Program-made: the position numbers and the translations under genes | Shown: positions 42,848-51,524 of the stretch, in pieces | Layout: every line of letters starts with the position of its first letter | Numbering within the stretch: the first letter of the stretch is position 1 | The notes under the pieces: model-generated | The model's input: the letters and a program-made list of their open reading frames with translations, nothing else | Databases searched by the model: none | Told to the model about the DNA's origin: nothing | Origin: Halorientalis sp. IM1011 | GTDB lineage: Archaea > Halobacteriota > Halobacteria > Halobacteriales > Haloarculaceae | Assembly (NCBI RefSeq): GCF_001989615.1 | Contig: NZ_CP019067.1 | Span: 1,240,001 to 1,304,000 of the forward strand | Length of the DNA: 64,000 nt | Reading direction: 5' to 3'

Positions 42848-45847
42848 ATGACCAGAGAGCACATCGAGGTCCGTGGGGCCGAGGAACACAACCTCGAGGA
42901 CGTCGACGTGACCATTCCGCGCGAGGAGTTGACAGTCGTGACGGGGCTGTCGGGGTCGGGGAAGTCCTCGCTGGCGTTCGACACGGTCTACGCCGAGGGC
43001 CAGCGGCGCTACATCGAATCGCTCAGCGCCTACGCCCGCAACTTCCTGGGCCAGATGGACAAGCCCCAGGTCGAGAACGTCGAGGGGCTCTCGCCCGCGA
43101 TCAGCATCGACCAGAAAAACGCCGCCAACAACCCGCGCTCGACGGTCGGCACCGTCACCGAACTCCACGACTATCTGCGACTTCTCTACGCCCGCGTCGG
43201 CACCCCGCACTGTCCCGAGTGTGGCCGAGAGGTCGGCGAGCAGAGCGCCCAGAACATGGTCTCCCGGATCCTCGAACTTCCGGAAGACACCCGCGCGAAG
43301 GTCGCCGCACCCGTCGTCCGGGACCAGAAGGGCGCCTTCGAGGACCTGTTCGACGACCTCGTGAGCGAGGGGTACGCCCGCGTCGAGGTCGACGGCGAGT
43401 CCTTCGATCTGACGATGGACAGACCCGACCTGGACGAGAACTACGACCACACGATCGACGTGGTCGTCGACCGCGTGAAGGTCAACGAGGAGGCTCGCTC
43501 GCGGATCACCGACTCCGTCGAGACCGCTCTGGAGAAAGGCGAGGGCATCCTCAAGGTGATCCTCCCCGACCCGCCCGAGAACGCCGAACTCGGCGGGGCG
43601 AGCGCCCGGTCGACGGGTGACCTCGCCGACGCCGAGGACGAAGACGGCGAGGAGGCGGCCGACGACCGACTCGTCGTCGAGTTCTCGGAGGATCTGGCCT
43701 GTACGCACTGTGGCATCGACATCTCCGAGATCGAGACCCGCTCGTTCTCGTTCAACTCCCCGCACGGGGCCTGTCCCGAGTGTGAGGGGATCGGCTCGAC
43801 CAAGGAGGTCAGCGAGGACCTGGTGATTCAGGATCCCTCGAAGCCGCTCAAGAACGTCTTCGAACCCTGGAGTTACAACCGGACCTACTACTCCCGGCAG
43901 CTGGACAACGTGGCCGAGCACTTCGGCGTCGACCTGAACACGCCCTGGGAGGCGGTCGACCCCGAGATCCAGCGGCAGTTCCTCTACGGCACCGACGACG
44001 TGGTCCACTTCGAGTGGACCACCAAGAACGGTACCCGCGAGAAGACCGAGCGGTTCGAGGGCGTCATTCCCAATCTGGAGCGTCGCCACGTCGAGACCGA
44101 CAGTGACCGCGCCCGCGAGCACATCGAGGAGTACATGGCCGTCACCACCTGTCCGGCCTGTGAGGGGACCCGGCTGAAAGCCGAGTCCCGGGCGGTGCTG
44201 GTGGACGACACGTCGATCACCGAGGTCAACGAGATGTCCATCGGCGACGCGCTCGCACACTTCGAGGGGATGGAAGCGGGGTTGGACGAGCGCGACACCA
44301 AGATCGCAGAGGAGATCCTCAAGGAGATCCGGGCACGGCTCGGGTTCATGACCGAGGTCGGGCTGGAGTACCTGACGCTGGACCGGGAAGCCTCGACCCT
44401 CTCGGGCGGGGAGAGCCAGCGCATCCGGCTGGCCACCCAGATCGGGTCCGGGCTGGTCGGCGTCCTCTACGTCCTCGACGAACCCTCCATCGGGCTCCAC
44501 CAGCGGGACAACGACCGCCTGCTGAACACGCTGGAAGAGCTCCGAGACCTCGGGAACACCCTGCTCGTCGTCGAGCACGACACGGAGACCATGCGGCGGG
44601 CCGACAACATCATCGACATGGGGCCCGGTCCGGGCAAGCGGGGCGGCGAGATCGTCGTCAACGGCTCCGTCGAGGAAGTCAAGGACTGCGAGCAATCCAT
44701 TACCGGCGACTATCTCGCCGGCGATCGGTTCATCGACGTGCCGACGGAACGCCGCGAGCCGGAGGGGCAGGTTACCATCGAGGGCGCACGCCAGCACAAC
44801 CTCAAGGATCTGGACGTGGGCCTGCCGCTGGGCTCGTTCACCGCGATCACGGGCGTCTCCGGCTCCGGGAAGTCCACGCTCATGCACGACGTGCTCTACA
44901 AGGGGCTGGCCCGCCGGATGAACGACAATACATCTGTGGATCCCGGCGAGCACGACGACATCTCGGGACTGGACCAGGTCGAGACCGTCCGGCTGATCGA
45001 CCAGTCGCCCATCGGCCGCACCCCGCGGTCGAACCCCGCTACCTACACCAACGTCTTCGACCACATCCGGGAGCTGTTCGCCGACACCAAGCTGGCCAAA
45101 CAGCGCGGCTACGAGAAGGGGCGCTTCTCGTTCAACGTCAAGGGCGGCCGGTGTGAGGAGTGTGGCGGGCAGGGCACCGTCAAGATCGACATGAACTTCC
45201 TCAGCGACGTGCAGGTGCCCTGCGAGGAGTGTGGCGGCGCGCGCTACAACGACGAGACGCTGGACGTGACCTACAAGGGCGAGACCATCGCGGACGTACT
45301 GGAGATGACGGTGTCCGAGGCCTACGAGTTCTTCGAGAGCCACCCGCAGATCCGCCGGCGGCTGAAGCTCCTGCAGGACGTGGGGCTGGGCTACATGAAG
45401 CTCGGCCAGCCCTCGACGACGCTCTCGGGTGGCGAGGCCCAGCGGGTGAAACTCGCCGAGGAACTGGGGAAGAAAGACAGTGGCGAGACGCTGTACCTGC
45501 TGGACGAGCCGACGACCGGGCTCCACCCAGAGGACGAGCGCAAGCTGATCGACGTGCTTCACCGGCTGACCGACGACGGCAACACCGTGGTCGTGATCGA
45601 ACACGAACTCGATCTCGTGAAGAACGCCGACCACATCGTCGACCTCGGGCCCGAGGGCGGCGAGAACGGCGGCGAGGTCGTGGCAGCGGGCACACCGGAA
45701 GAGGTCGCTCGGACCGAGGCGTCCTACACCGGACGGTACCTGCGTGACCTGTTGCCCGCGGTGGAACTGGAGGGCCCACGGAGCGACCGTGAGCCGGCCG
45801 CCACCGAGGGTGAGGGGGATCAAGCGACGGGTACTGGGGACGACTAG
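42848..45847 (+). CDS. uvrA: Excinuclease ABC subunit A
   Basis: A 999-residue UvrA. NBD1 Walker A is GLSGSGKSS (near 33), NBD2 Walker A GVSGSGKST (near 674), with signatures STLSGGESQRIR and TTLSGGEAQRVK and Walker B LDEPSIGLHQ and LDEPTTGLHP. Zinc modules include CPECG near 112, CTHCG...CPEC (about 285-315), CPAC near 436 and CEECG...CEECGG near 770-795. The insertion domain is acidic, as in haloarchaea. UvrA recognises bulky DNA lesions and loads UvrB in nucleotide excision repair; uvrB and uvrC are not in this window. In archaea this bacterial-type system is typical of haloarchaea and a few others. Confidence 0.97.
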   Translation: MTREHIEVRGAEEHNLEDVDVTIPREELTVVTGLSGSGKSSLAFDTVYAEGQRRYIESLSAYARNFLGQMDKPQVENVEGLSPAISIDQKNAANNPRSTVGTVTELHDYLRLLYARVGTPHCPECGREVGEQSAQNMVSRILELPEDTRAKVAAPVVRDQKGAFEDLFDDLVSEGYARVEVDGESFDLTMDRPDLDENYDHTIDVVVDRVKVNEEARSRITDSVETALEKGEGILKVILPDPPENAELGGASARSTGDLADAEDEDGEEAADDRLVVEFSEDLACTHCGIDISEIETRSFSFNSPHGACPECEGIGSTKEVSEDLVIQDPSKPLKNVFEPWSYNRTYYSRQLDNVAEHFGVDLNTPWEAVDPEIQRQFLYGTDDVVHFEWTTKNGTREKTERFEGVIPNLERRHVETDSDRAREHIEEYMAVTTCPACEGTRLKAESRAVLVDDTSITEVNEMSIGDALAHFEGMEAGLDERDTKIAEEILKEIRARLGFMTEVGLEYLTLDREASTLSGGESQRIRLATQIGSGLVGVLYVLDEPSIGLHQRDNDRLLNTLEELRDLGNTLLVVEHDTETMRRADNIIDMGPGPGKRGGEIVVNGSVEEVKDCEQSITGDYLAGDRFIDVPTERREPEGQVTIEGARQHNLKDLDVGLPLGSFTAITGVSGSGKSTLMHDVLYKGLARRMNDNTSVDPGEHDDISGLDQVETVRLIDQSPIGRTPRSNPATYTNVFDHIRELFADTKLAKQRGYEKGRFSFNVKGGRCEECGGQGTVKIDMNFLSDVQVPCEECGGARYNDETLDVTYKGETIADVLEMTVSEAYEFFESHPQIRRRLKLLQDVGLGYMKLGQPSTTLSGGEAQRVKLAEELGKKDSGETLYLLDEPTTGLHPEDERKLIDVLHRLTDDGNTVVVIEHELDLVKNADHIVDLGPEGGENGGEVVAAGTPEEVARTEASYTGRYLRDLLPAVELEGPRSDREPAATEGEGDQATGTGDD

Positions 45848-45863
45848 GGAGATTCGACCGCCA

Positions 45864-46082
45864 GGGAGAATCTCCGATCGCGAACGGCGAACGGAGTGAG
45901 CCGTGAGCGGGGAGACGCGAGTGAAGCGAGCGTCTCCGATATAGCGAGCGACGATAGAAGCCGCGAGCAGGGAGATTCGAGCGGGGCGAGGACGACCGGA
46001 GGGAGTCCTCGAACAGTCGAGCGGTGGAACCGCGAGTTGGGAGAATCTCCGATTACGAACGGCGAACGGCGTGAGCCGTGAG
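45864..46082. repeat. Palindrome-rich spacer with a 44-nt direct repeat
   Basis: The 589-bp gap between uvrA and the next gene holds two near-identical 44-nt copies (45864-45907 and 46039-46082, 41 of 44 matches), each beginning with the hairpin GGAGA-A-TCTCC. Between them lie further perfect palindromes: 45911-45937 (8-bp arms, 11-nt loop), 45987-46011 (7-bp arms, 11-nt loop) and 46021-46033 (5-bp arms, 3-nt loop). No credible ORF is present. The rest of the gap (46083-46400) holds nothing I recognise until the promoter at 46407. Confidence 0.7.
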
Positions 46083-46406
46083 TAGCGGCCAGACGACCAT
46101 CGGGAGTGCGCAGACTGGCCGTAACGCCGACCTTGTGAGCTGTTCCCAACCCCCCGGTTTCGGATGGACACGACGCGCGTCGGCCGCACGTCAGACGCAC
46201 GTCGGACGCCGGGGCCACGTACCCCGTTTTCCGGTGGAGATTCAGGTCAGTCACGACGTGACTTCGGCGGAATAGCGAACAGGCGACCGGCGGCGTGGCG
46301 TGACACGGGTGGTCGCGCGACGGCGGACCGTGCCACGGTGGCTGTCAGTGCACGGACGGGGCTGGTCCCGGTCCGGTATTTGAACGCTTGGACGCGACCG
46401 AGAAGG

Positions 46407-46411
46407 TATAT
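46407..46411 (+). promoter_or_regulatory. TATA-like element of the flavoprotein gene
   Basis: TATAT centred 28 bp before the ATG at 46437. It overlaps an alternative upstream Met codon (46410) and argues for the downstream start. Confidence 0.5.
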
Positions 46412-46436
46412 GGGTGTCGGCGGGGATCAAACGGGT

Positions 46437-47516
46437 ATGTACGACTTCGTGGTGGTGGGGGCCGGGCCGGCGGGCTCGCGGTTCGCGCGCCGGGCCGCCG
46501 ACGACGGGTTCGACGTGCTCGTCTTCGAGCAGGGGCAGGTCGGCGAGCCGCTGGCCTGTTCCGGCCACGTCAGCACGGACGTCTGGGAGTACACCCCACC
46601 CGGTGCCCGCGAGGACCTCCTCCAGAACGAGGTGTCCGGCGCGCGCTTTCACACGGGCGGCCCGGACAGCGAGGCGTATCCCTTCTACAAGGAGGAAGTC
46701 ATCTCGAACGTCATCGACCGAGTGGGGCTGGATCGGACGCTGGCCGCGGCCGCGCGTGACGCCGGCGCGGACCTCCGGGAGGAACACACGGTCGTCGACG
46801 TGACCGAGGGACGGGACGCGGTGCGGGTCCGGGCGCGCGGGCCGAACGGGACCGACACCTACGAGGCGCGCATGGTGGCCGGCGCGGACGGCCCGAAGTC
46901 CCGCGTGCGCTCGGAACTGGACCTCCCCGACCCCACGGAGATGCTCCACGGCGTCCTCGGGTTCACCGACGAACCGGATCACGACGACTTCGTCGACGTG
47001 CACCTCACGGTTCCCGAGTTCTTCGCGTGGCGCATCCCCCGCGGCGAGGCCGGCGTCGAGTACGGACTGGCCGTGCCGCCGGGCGACGACGTGCGGGCGC
47101 GCTTCGAGGAGTTCACCGACGCGTACGGCGTCGAGACCGATCGGCGGTGTTCCGGACTGATCCCCGTCGGACCGCCGCCCAGAGTGACTGGCCGGCGGAG
47201 TTTCCTGCTCGGTGACGCGGCCGCTCAGACCAAACCGTTCACCGGTGGCGGCATCCTCTACGGGATGACGGCCGCAGACCACGCCGCCCGGGAAATCGAC
47301 CCCGTCGATCCGGGGACGCTGGGGGACTACGAGGACGCCTGGCGGGCCGACCTGCGGACGGAGATTCGGCTCGGGAAGCTGATTCGTGCGGGCTACTCGG
47401 TGCCCGAACCGATCCAGCGCGCCGGGCTCTGGGCGTTCTCGGGCGAGATCGGCGTCCACATGGACCGGCCGACGACGCTGTTTTCGACCGAGCAACTCAG
47501 GAAGCTGTTCAGTTAG
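46437..47516 (+). CDS. Geranylgeranyl reductase-like FAD-dependent oxidoreductase
   Basis: A 359-residue flavoprotein of the GGR/digeranylgeranylglycerophospholipid reductase-like family. It begins with the FAD-binding MYDFVVVGAGPAGSRFARRA, continues with LACSGHVST (the conserved P-x-x-C-G/C-S-G-type substrate-side motif, near 37-46) and the second FAD motif GDAAAQTKPFTGGGILYGM near 265-283. The family reduces isoprenoid double bonds in archaeal membrane lipids, menaquinone or other prenyl compounds; the exact substrate is not set. The TATA at 46407 supports this start. It abuts the convergent YgfZ-like gene end to end, with no spacer. Confidence 0.87.
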   Translation: MYDFVVVGAGPAGSRFARRAADDGFDVLVFEQGQVGEPLACSGHVSTDVWEYTPPGAREDLLQNEVSGARFHTGGPDSEAYPFYKEEVISNVIDRVGLDRTLAAAARDAGADLREEHTVVDVTEGRDAVRVRARGPNGTDTYEARMVAGADGPKSRVRSELDLPDPTEMLHGVLGFTDEPDHDDFVDVHLTVPEFFAWRIPRGEAGVEYGLAVPPGDDVRARFEEFTDAYGVETDRRCSGLIPVGPPPRVTGRRSFLLGDAAAQTKPFTGGGILYGMTAADHAAREIDPVDPGTLGDYEDAWRADLRTEIRLGKLIRAGYSVPEPIQRAGLWAFSGEIGVHMDRPTTLFSTEQLRKLFS

Positions 47517-48605
47517 TCACGCGTCGGGGTAGGTCGGCAGCCGTGCCGAGAGGTCGGATCCCTCGACGAACGGGAGGTCGGCCACCGTTGCGTCTCGCTC
47601 CTCCCCGTCGACTCTAACGGTGAGGGGACCGCTCGTGTCGTAGTCGACCAGCGCCAGCGCGAGGGGTTCCTCGCGGGTGGGGCTGTCGACGGCGCGAGTG
47701 ACCTCGCCGACCGCGCTGTCGCCGGCGAAGACCGCCGCGCCGGCCTCGGGGACGGCCTCGACGGTGAGGCCGACGAGGCGGCGGCTGGGCTGGCCGCGGT
47801 TCTCGACGCGGGAGACGACTTCCTGGCCGACGTAACAGCCCTTCTCGAAGTCGAGCGCGTTGCGCACGCCGACGACGTTTGGAATTTCGCCTTCGAGTTC
47901 GGTGTCGAAAAGGGGTGTCCCTGCCTCCAGCGTCAACGACTCCCAGGTACGGTAGCCGAAGGGGGCGGCGTTCATCCCGCGGTTTTCGAGGGTATCGAAC
48001 ACGTCGCGGGCGGCGTCGGCGGTGCAGACGACGGTGTAGCCTTCCTCGCCGGCGAGGCCGTCGTCACGGACGACGGTGACGCCGTAGTCGCCCATCGACC
48101 CGCGGACGAATGCGAGGGGCTGGTCGGGCGAGGCCGCGCCGTTGAGGACGCTGGCGATCTTCTCGGTGGCTTTCGGGCCGTGGACGCCGAAGGTGGCGAA
48201 CTCGTCGGTGGCGAGGTCGATCTCGACGTCCTGCACGAAGGTCTTCCCGGCCCAGTCCTCGGCGATGGGTTCGGCGCGGGCCGGCGGCGTGAACACGAGC
48301 AGGCGCTCGCCGGCGTTGTAGACGTACATGTCGGTCGTCACCTTCCCCTGGGGGTCGAGCAGGAGGGCGTAGACGCCCTCGCCGTCGGCGGTCGGGACGC
48401 GGTTGGAGACGGCGTTGTCGACGAACTCGATCCGGTCGTCGCCGGTGACGGTGACGACGCCGTAGCCGAACTCACAGACGCCGACGACGCGCCGGACGGC
48501 GGCGTGGGTTCGCTCGGGCCGGCCGTAGTGATCGACGACGCGGCGGCCGCCCTGCTCTCTGAAAGTCGCACCGTGGGCCTCGTGGACGGCTTCGAGAACG
48601 GTCAT
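47517..48605 (-). CDS. ygfZ: YgfZ/GcvT-like folate-binding protein
   Basis: A 362-residue protein of the COG0354 family, structurally like the glycine-cleavage T protein. The diagnostic K-G-C-Y-x-G-Q motif appears as EKGCYVGQEVVSR near 260-272. In bacteria YgfZ helps assemble or repair Fe-S enzymes in a folate-dependent way. GcvT itself (aminomethyltransferase) lacks this Cys motif, which separates the two. No other glycine-cleavage gene is near. It abuts the flavoprotein gene at its 3' end and is followed, on the same strand, 42 bp upstream, by the DUF6432-like regulator. Confidence 0.87.
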   Translation of the reverse strand: MTVLEAVHEAHGATFREQGGRRVVDHYGRPERTHAAVRRVVGVCEFGYGVVTVTGDDRIEFVDNAVSNRVPTADGEGVYALLLDPQGKVTTDMYVYNAGERLLVFTPPARAEPIAEDWAGKTFVQDVEIDLATDEFATFGVHGPKATEKIASVLNGAASPDQPLAFVRGSMGDYGVTVVRDDGLAGEEGYTVVCTADAARDVFDTLENRGMNAAPFGYRTWESLTLEAGTPLFDTELEGEIPNVVGVRNALDFEKGCYVGQEVVSRVENRGQPSRRLVGLTVEAVPEAGAAVFAGDSAVGEVTRAVDSPTREEPLALALVDYDTSGPLTVRVDGEERDATVADLPFVEGSDLSARLPTYPDA

Positions 48606-48647
48606 ACCCGGTCGTGGGCGTTCGGCGGCGTTAAACTGCCGGATTCG

Positions 48648-48941
48648 TCAGCGGCCGAGCCAGGAGCGGATCCGGTCGAGCAGGGAGCGCTCCTCGTCCG
48701 GGTCGTACTGCCCGATGACGTGGTCCTCGGGGAGGATGACGGTGCGTTCGTCCTCCTCGGTGGCCTCGATCAGCCCGTCTGCTTTGAGGTCGGCGAGGGC
48801 GCTCTCCAGTTCGTCGATGTCCGCGTCCACCCGCGACCGAAGTTCGAACACCGTCATCCCGTCGTCGCGGCGATCCGCGAGAGCGTCGAGCACCGCGACT
48901 TGGGTCTCGTCACGGTCGCGGTACTCCCGCTTGGCTCTCAT
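48648..48941 (-). CDS. DUF6432-like winged-helix protein
   Basis: A 97-residue protein: MRAKREYRDRDETQVAVLDALADR, then DDGMTVFELRSRVDADIDELESALADLKADGL, which forms a winged-helix DNA-binding fold with a recognition helix in IDELESALADLKADG. The C-terminal DERTVILPEDHVIG and an acidic/Arg tail follow. I recall this as haloarchaeal DUF6432, predicted transcription regulator. The start at 48941 is preferred over a 28-residue extension because the latter contains no structure; a CTTAAGA element in the promoter region lies about 25-30 bp upstream. Probably co-transcribed with the YgfZ-like gene. Confidence 0.75.
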   Translation of the reverse strand: MRAKREYRDRDETQVAVLDALADRRDDGMTVFELRSRVDADIDELESALADLKADGLIEATEEDERTVILPEDHVIGQYDPDEERSLLDRIRSWLGR

Positions 48942-49083
48942 ATGGGACCGTTCGGCCGGGTGGGTCTTAAGGCTTCGAGACGCCACGGCGCCCGTCAGCG
49001 ACGGCCGCCGGTCGTGCTCGCCCATCCCGCCCCCGACCGAGGATTCGCCAGCAGTGACATGAGTCGGACGCCCAGGCAGTAGG

Positions 49084-49090
49084 CTTAAGA
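49084..49090 (+). promoter_or_regulatory. TATA-like element of the DUF7093-like gene
   Basis: CTTAAGA is centred about 29 bp before the ATG at 49116, consistent with a leaderless transcript starting there and not at the upstream GTG (49110). Confidence 0.45.
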
Positions 49091-49115
49091 TTGGCGGGCG
49101 ACCAGTATCGTGTCA

Positions 49116-50069
49116 ATGGCTATCAAGTGTTCGCTACTCGGGCACAAGTTCAGCGGGACGGAGGTCGAGGAGGAGCGCGAGGAACAGGGTAGCGAAGTCG
49201 TCATCACGATCGAGGAGGTCGAGATCTGTGACCGGTGTGGAACGCGCCGTGTCGTCTCGGAGAACAAAGAGGTCACCTCGCTGGCGGCCTCGGGCGACGC
49301 CGAGTCCGACACCGAATCGGCAGCGGACGCAGACGCGGCGTCCGAGCCCGGCCCGGACGTCGCGGACGCGCCCGCCGGCGCCGGTAGCGAGCCGTCCCCC
49401 GGGCCGGACATGAGCGCGGCCGAGGACGACGCGGAGTTGCTCGACGCCGGCGGCTCCGAGGACGAGCCGGCCGCCGACCCGGATCCCGAACCCGTGCCCG
49501 ATATCGCGACCGCGGGCGAGACGGCGGTGGAGGACGAGCCGGCCGCCGAAGACGACGGCGCGGTCATCCTCGACGACGACGAGGAACCCGACCGGGAACC
49601 CGGCGAGTGGCCCGACGAGGCCGACGAGGGTGGGCCCGCACCCGACGACGAACCCGAACCGGCGGTCGAACCGTCGGGCGCGGAGCCCGTCGACGACGGT
49701 GCCGACCCGAGCGACGACACGGGCGCGGAGGTCATCGAGGAGAGTGCGACGGGAACGACCGAGGAGTGGCCCGACGAGTACGGCTACGAGGAGGAGTCGG
49801 CGAAAGCCCCGGAAGTGGACTGGCCCGAGGAAGACGCGGGCGACGGCGAGGAGTGGGAGCCGGGCGAGAGCCTGACCCAGCGGATCGACGACAACGCCGA
49901 GCCGGCCGGGAGCGCGACGGTCACCGTGCCGGAGGGCGAGTTCCACTGCACGGAGTGTGAGTTCACGACGCTGGTCGAGGAGTCCTCACTGCGGGCCGGT
50001 GACTTCTGTCCGTCCTGTCGCCGGGGGACTCTCGAACATCGGGCGGAAGACGCGACGCGAAAAGAGTAA
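49116..50069 (+). CDS. DUF7093-like acidic protein with terminal zinc fingers
   Basis: A 317-residue protein. The N-terminal domain (MAIKCSLLGHKFSGTEVEEE, then VEICDRCGTRRVV) and the C-terminal domain (FHCTECEFTTLVEE, then GDFCPSCRRGTLE) each carry a CxxC-type zinc ribbon. About 220 residues between them are extremely rich in Glu, Asp, Ala and Pro and are surely disordered. The arrangement fits the haloarchaeal family I recall as DUF7093. It may bridge nucleic acid or protein partners through the two zinc ends. The next gene, a DUF5611-like gene, begins 26 bp after its stop, suggesting an operon. Confidence 0.75.
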   Translation: MAIKCSLLGHKFSGTEVEEEREEQGSEVVITIEEVEICDRCGTRRVVSENKEVTSLAASGDAESDTESAADADAASEPGPDVADAPAGAGSEPSPGPDMSAAEDDAELLDAGGSEDEPAADPDPEPVPDIATAGETAVEDEPAAEDDGAVILDDDEEPDREPGEWPDEADEGGPAPDDEPEPAVEPSGAEPVDDGADPSDDTGAEVIEESATGTTEEWPDEYGYEEESAKAPEVDWPEEDAGDGEEWEPGESLTQRIDDNAEPAGSATVTVPEGEFHCTECEFTTLVEESSLRAGDFCPSCRRGTLEHRAEDATRKE

Positions 50070-50095
50070 ACCAACCCCTGTCCAAACGTTGCCCC

Positions 50096-50488
50096 ATGCG
50101 GGAGTACAAGATGCGTCGGGGCGAACACCTCGAAGAGCGAGTACCGGATATGAAGGCCAAGATCGAGGACTTCTTCGGCGACGTGTCCGGCACCGAGGAG
50201 TACAAGGGCAGTGACCTATACGTCGTCGAGGACCCGGACAACCCGGTCTTCGACCGTATCACCGCCGGCACCGTCGAGTACGACGGGAAGAAGGACAAAC
50301 TGGGCGTCGACTTCGTGGAACGCCCCGCCGAGGACGTCATCGCGGAGGGCAAGGCCGACGCCGCGGCCGACGCCGTCGACGCGAAAAACGACTTCCTCGA
50401 GGAGTGTACGGGTCGAGACGCCAAGAGCCGCCGTGACTCGATGAAACGCTCGGTCGAAGACGACGCCGAAACCCCCGACAACGTCTGA
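50096..50488 (+). CDS. DUF5611-like protein
   Basis: A 130-residue protein beginning MREYKMRRGEHLEERVPDMK, followed by a mixed alpha/beta core (FFGDVSGTEEYKGSDLYVVE, then VFDRITAGTVEYDGKKDKLGVDFVERPA) and a helical, charged C-terminus. It matches the haloarchaeal DUF5611 pattern. Function unknown. A GAGTAAAC element 28 bp before the ATG indicates its own leaderless promoter in addition to possible read-through from the DUF7093-like gene. Convergent with the methyltransferase gene (6 bp apart). Confidence 0.8.
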   Translation: MREYKMRRGEHLEERVPDMKAKIEDFFGDVSGTEEYKGSDLYVVEDPDNPVFDRITAGTVEYDGKKDKLGVDFVERPAEDVIAEGKADAAADAVDAKNDFLEECTGRDAKSRRDSMKRSVEDDAETPDNV

Positions 50489-50494
50489 CTGGTT

Positions 50495-51349
50495 CTATCG
50501 TTTCGCAGAGACGATACCGTACCGCCACAGTCCGTCCGTGAGCGTCTCGTGCTGGTAGCGCGCAGCACGGCGATTGTCCGCCTGGGTCTCGCTGCGCAGG
50601 CCGACCGCCCGCGCGACGCGGCCGAACGGCCGGAGGAGGCGGCTGGCCCAGTAGAGTCGCCGCGAGGACGGTAACACCTGCTCGGTCTCGTCGGCGGTCT
50701 CGACGGCCGTGAATCCGGCATCGGCGAGTTCCGCACCGAACCCGTCGAGAGTCGCCAGATTCGGTACCGCCCAGCCGTCGAGCCAGGCGCGCATCGACTC
50801 GCGCTCGTCGGGCGTCATCGACTCGACCGCGCGGAACCCGTCGGCGACGATCAGCCGCCCGCCCGGACGGAGGACGCGCGCGGCCTCCGCGACGAACTCG
50901 GCTTTGTCCTCGGCGTGACAGATCGCCTCGATCCCCCAGACCACGTCGACCGAGTCGTCGGGCACTGGCATGTCCGTGAAGTCGGCCCGCGCGAACGTGG
51001 CGCGGTCTTCGACCCCCTGCTCGGCGGCCAGGTTCCGGGCCGCCCGGAGCTGGAGGGGGACGAGGTCGACGCCCGTGACCGTCGCGCCCCGCTCGGCCGC
51101 CAGCCAGACGCTGCTCCCGCCGACGCCACAGCCGCAGTCGAGGACGTGATCGTCCGGCCCGATCCCCGCCCGCTCGGCCAGTTCCCGATTCATGTGCTCG
51201 ACCGCCTCGGCGTGTGACCGGTCGCTCCCGTCGTGATACCCCGCGTGGAGCCCGTGGCTGTCCTCCAGCGCCCAGAGCAACCTGTAGTCGAACCGGCTCT
51301 CCGTGTAGTACTCCTCGATCCGCGTCACCCCCCTGTGGCTCGTCCCCAT
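50495..51349 (-). CDS. SAM-dependent methyltransferase (tocopherol/UbiE-like class)
   Basis: A 284-residue class I methyltransferase. SAM motif I is VLDCGCGVGGSSVWLA near 73-88, then GVDLVPLQLRAARNLA and VVWGIEAICHAEDKAEFVAEAARVLRPGGRLIVADGF. The N-terminus (RIEEYYTESRFDYRLLWALE) and the C-terminal (YGIVSAKR) fit the group that includes gamma-tocopherol/MPBQ methyltransferases and sterol methyltransferase-like proteins. The start at 51349 (MGTSHRGV) is preferred to 16 extra codons that would lie in the divergent promoter. It is divergent from a UbiA prenyltransferase gene, so a prenyl-quinone or prenyl-lipid pathway is possible. Confidence 0.88.
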   Translation of the reverse strand: MGTSHRGVTRIEEYYTESRFDYRLLWALEDSHGLHAGYHDGSDRSHAEAVEHMNRELAERAGIGPDDHVLDCGCGVGGSSVWLAAERGATVTGVDLVPLQLRAARNLAAEQGVEDRATFARADFTDMPVPDDSVDVVWGIEAICHAEDKAEFVAEAARVLRPGGRLIVADGFRAVESMTPDERESMRAWLDGWAVPNLATLDGFGAELADAGFTAVETADETEQVLPSSRRLYWASRLLRPFGRVARAVGLRSETQADNRRAARYQHETLTDGLWRYGIVSAKR

Positions 51350-51524
51350 GCAAACTGTCCACTCTGGTCCCCGGATAACTAATTTTCGACCCGACAATTC
51401 AGTAAATTACCGGTCGTCAACCAGACGGTCGCTCCGAAAGCGTGCCGAACGAGTTCGGCTGCAAGGGTTTGGGCGCGACGGACCTACGTCCGCGAGTGCA
51501 GGCGACGCCGTTCGCTCGGCGACG

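Noticed and set aside
42611-46189. Very long minus-strand open frame of over 1,100 codons
   Set aside because: It is the antisense shadow of uvrA; its composition is Val/Arg/Asp/Gly-rich with no family motif, as expected for codon-biased high-GC DNA read on the other strand.
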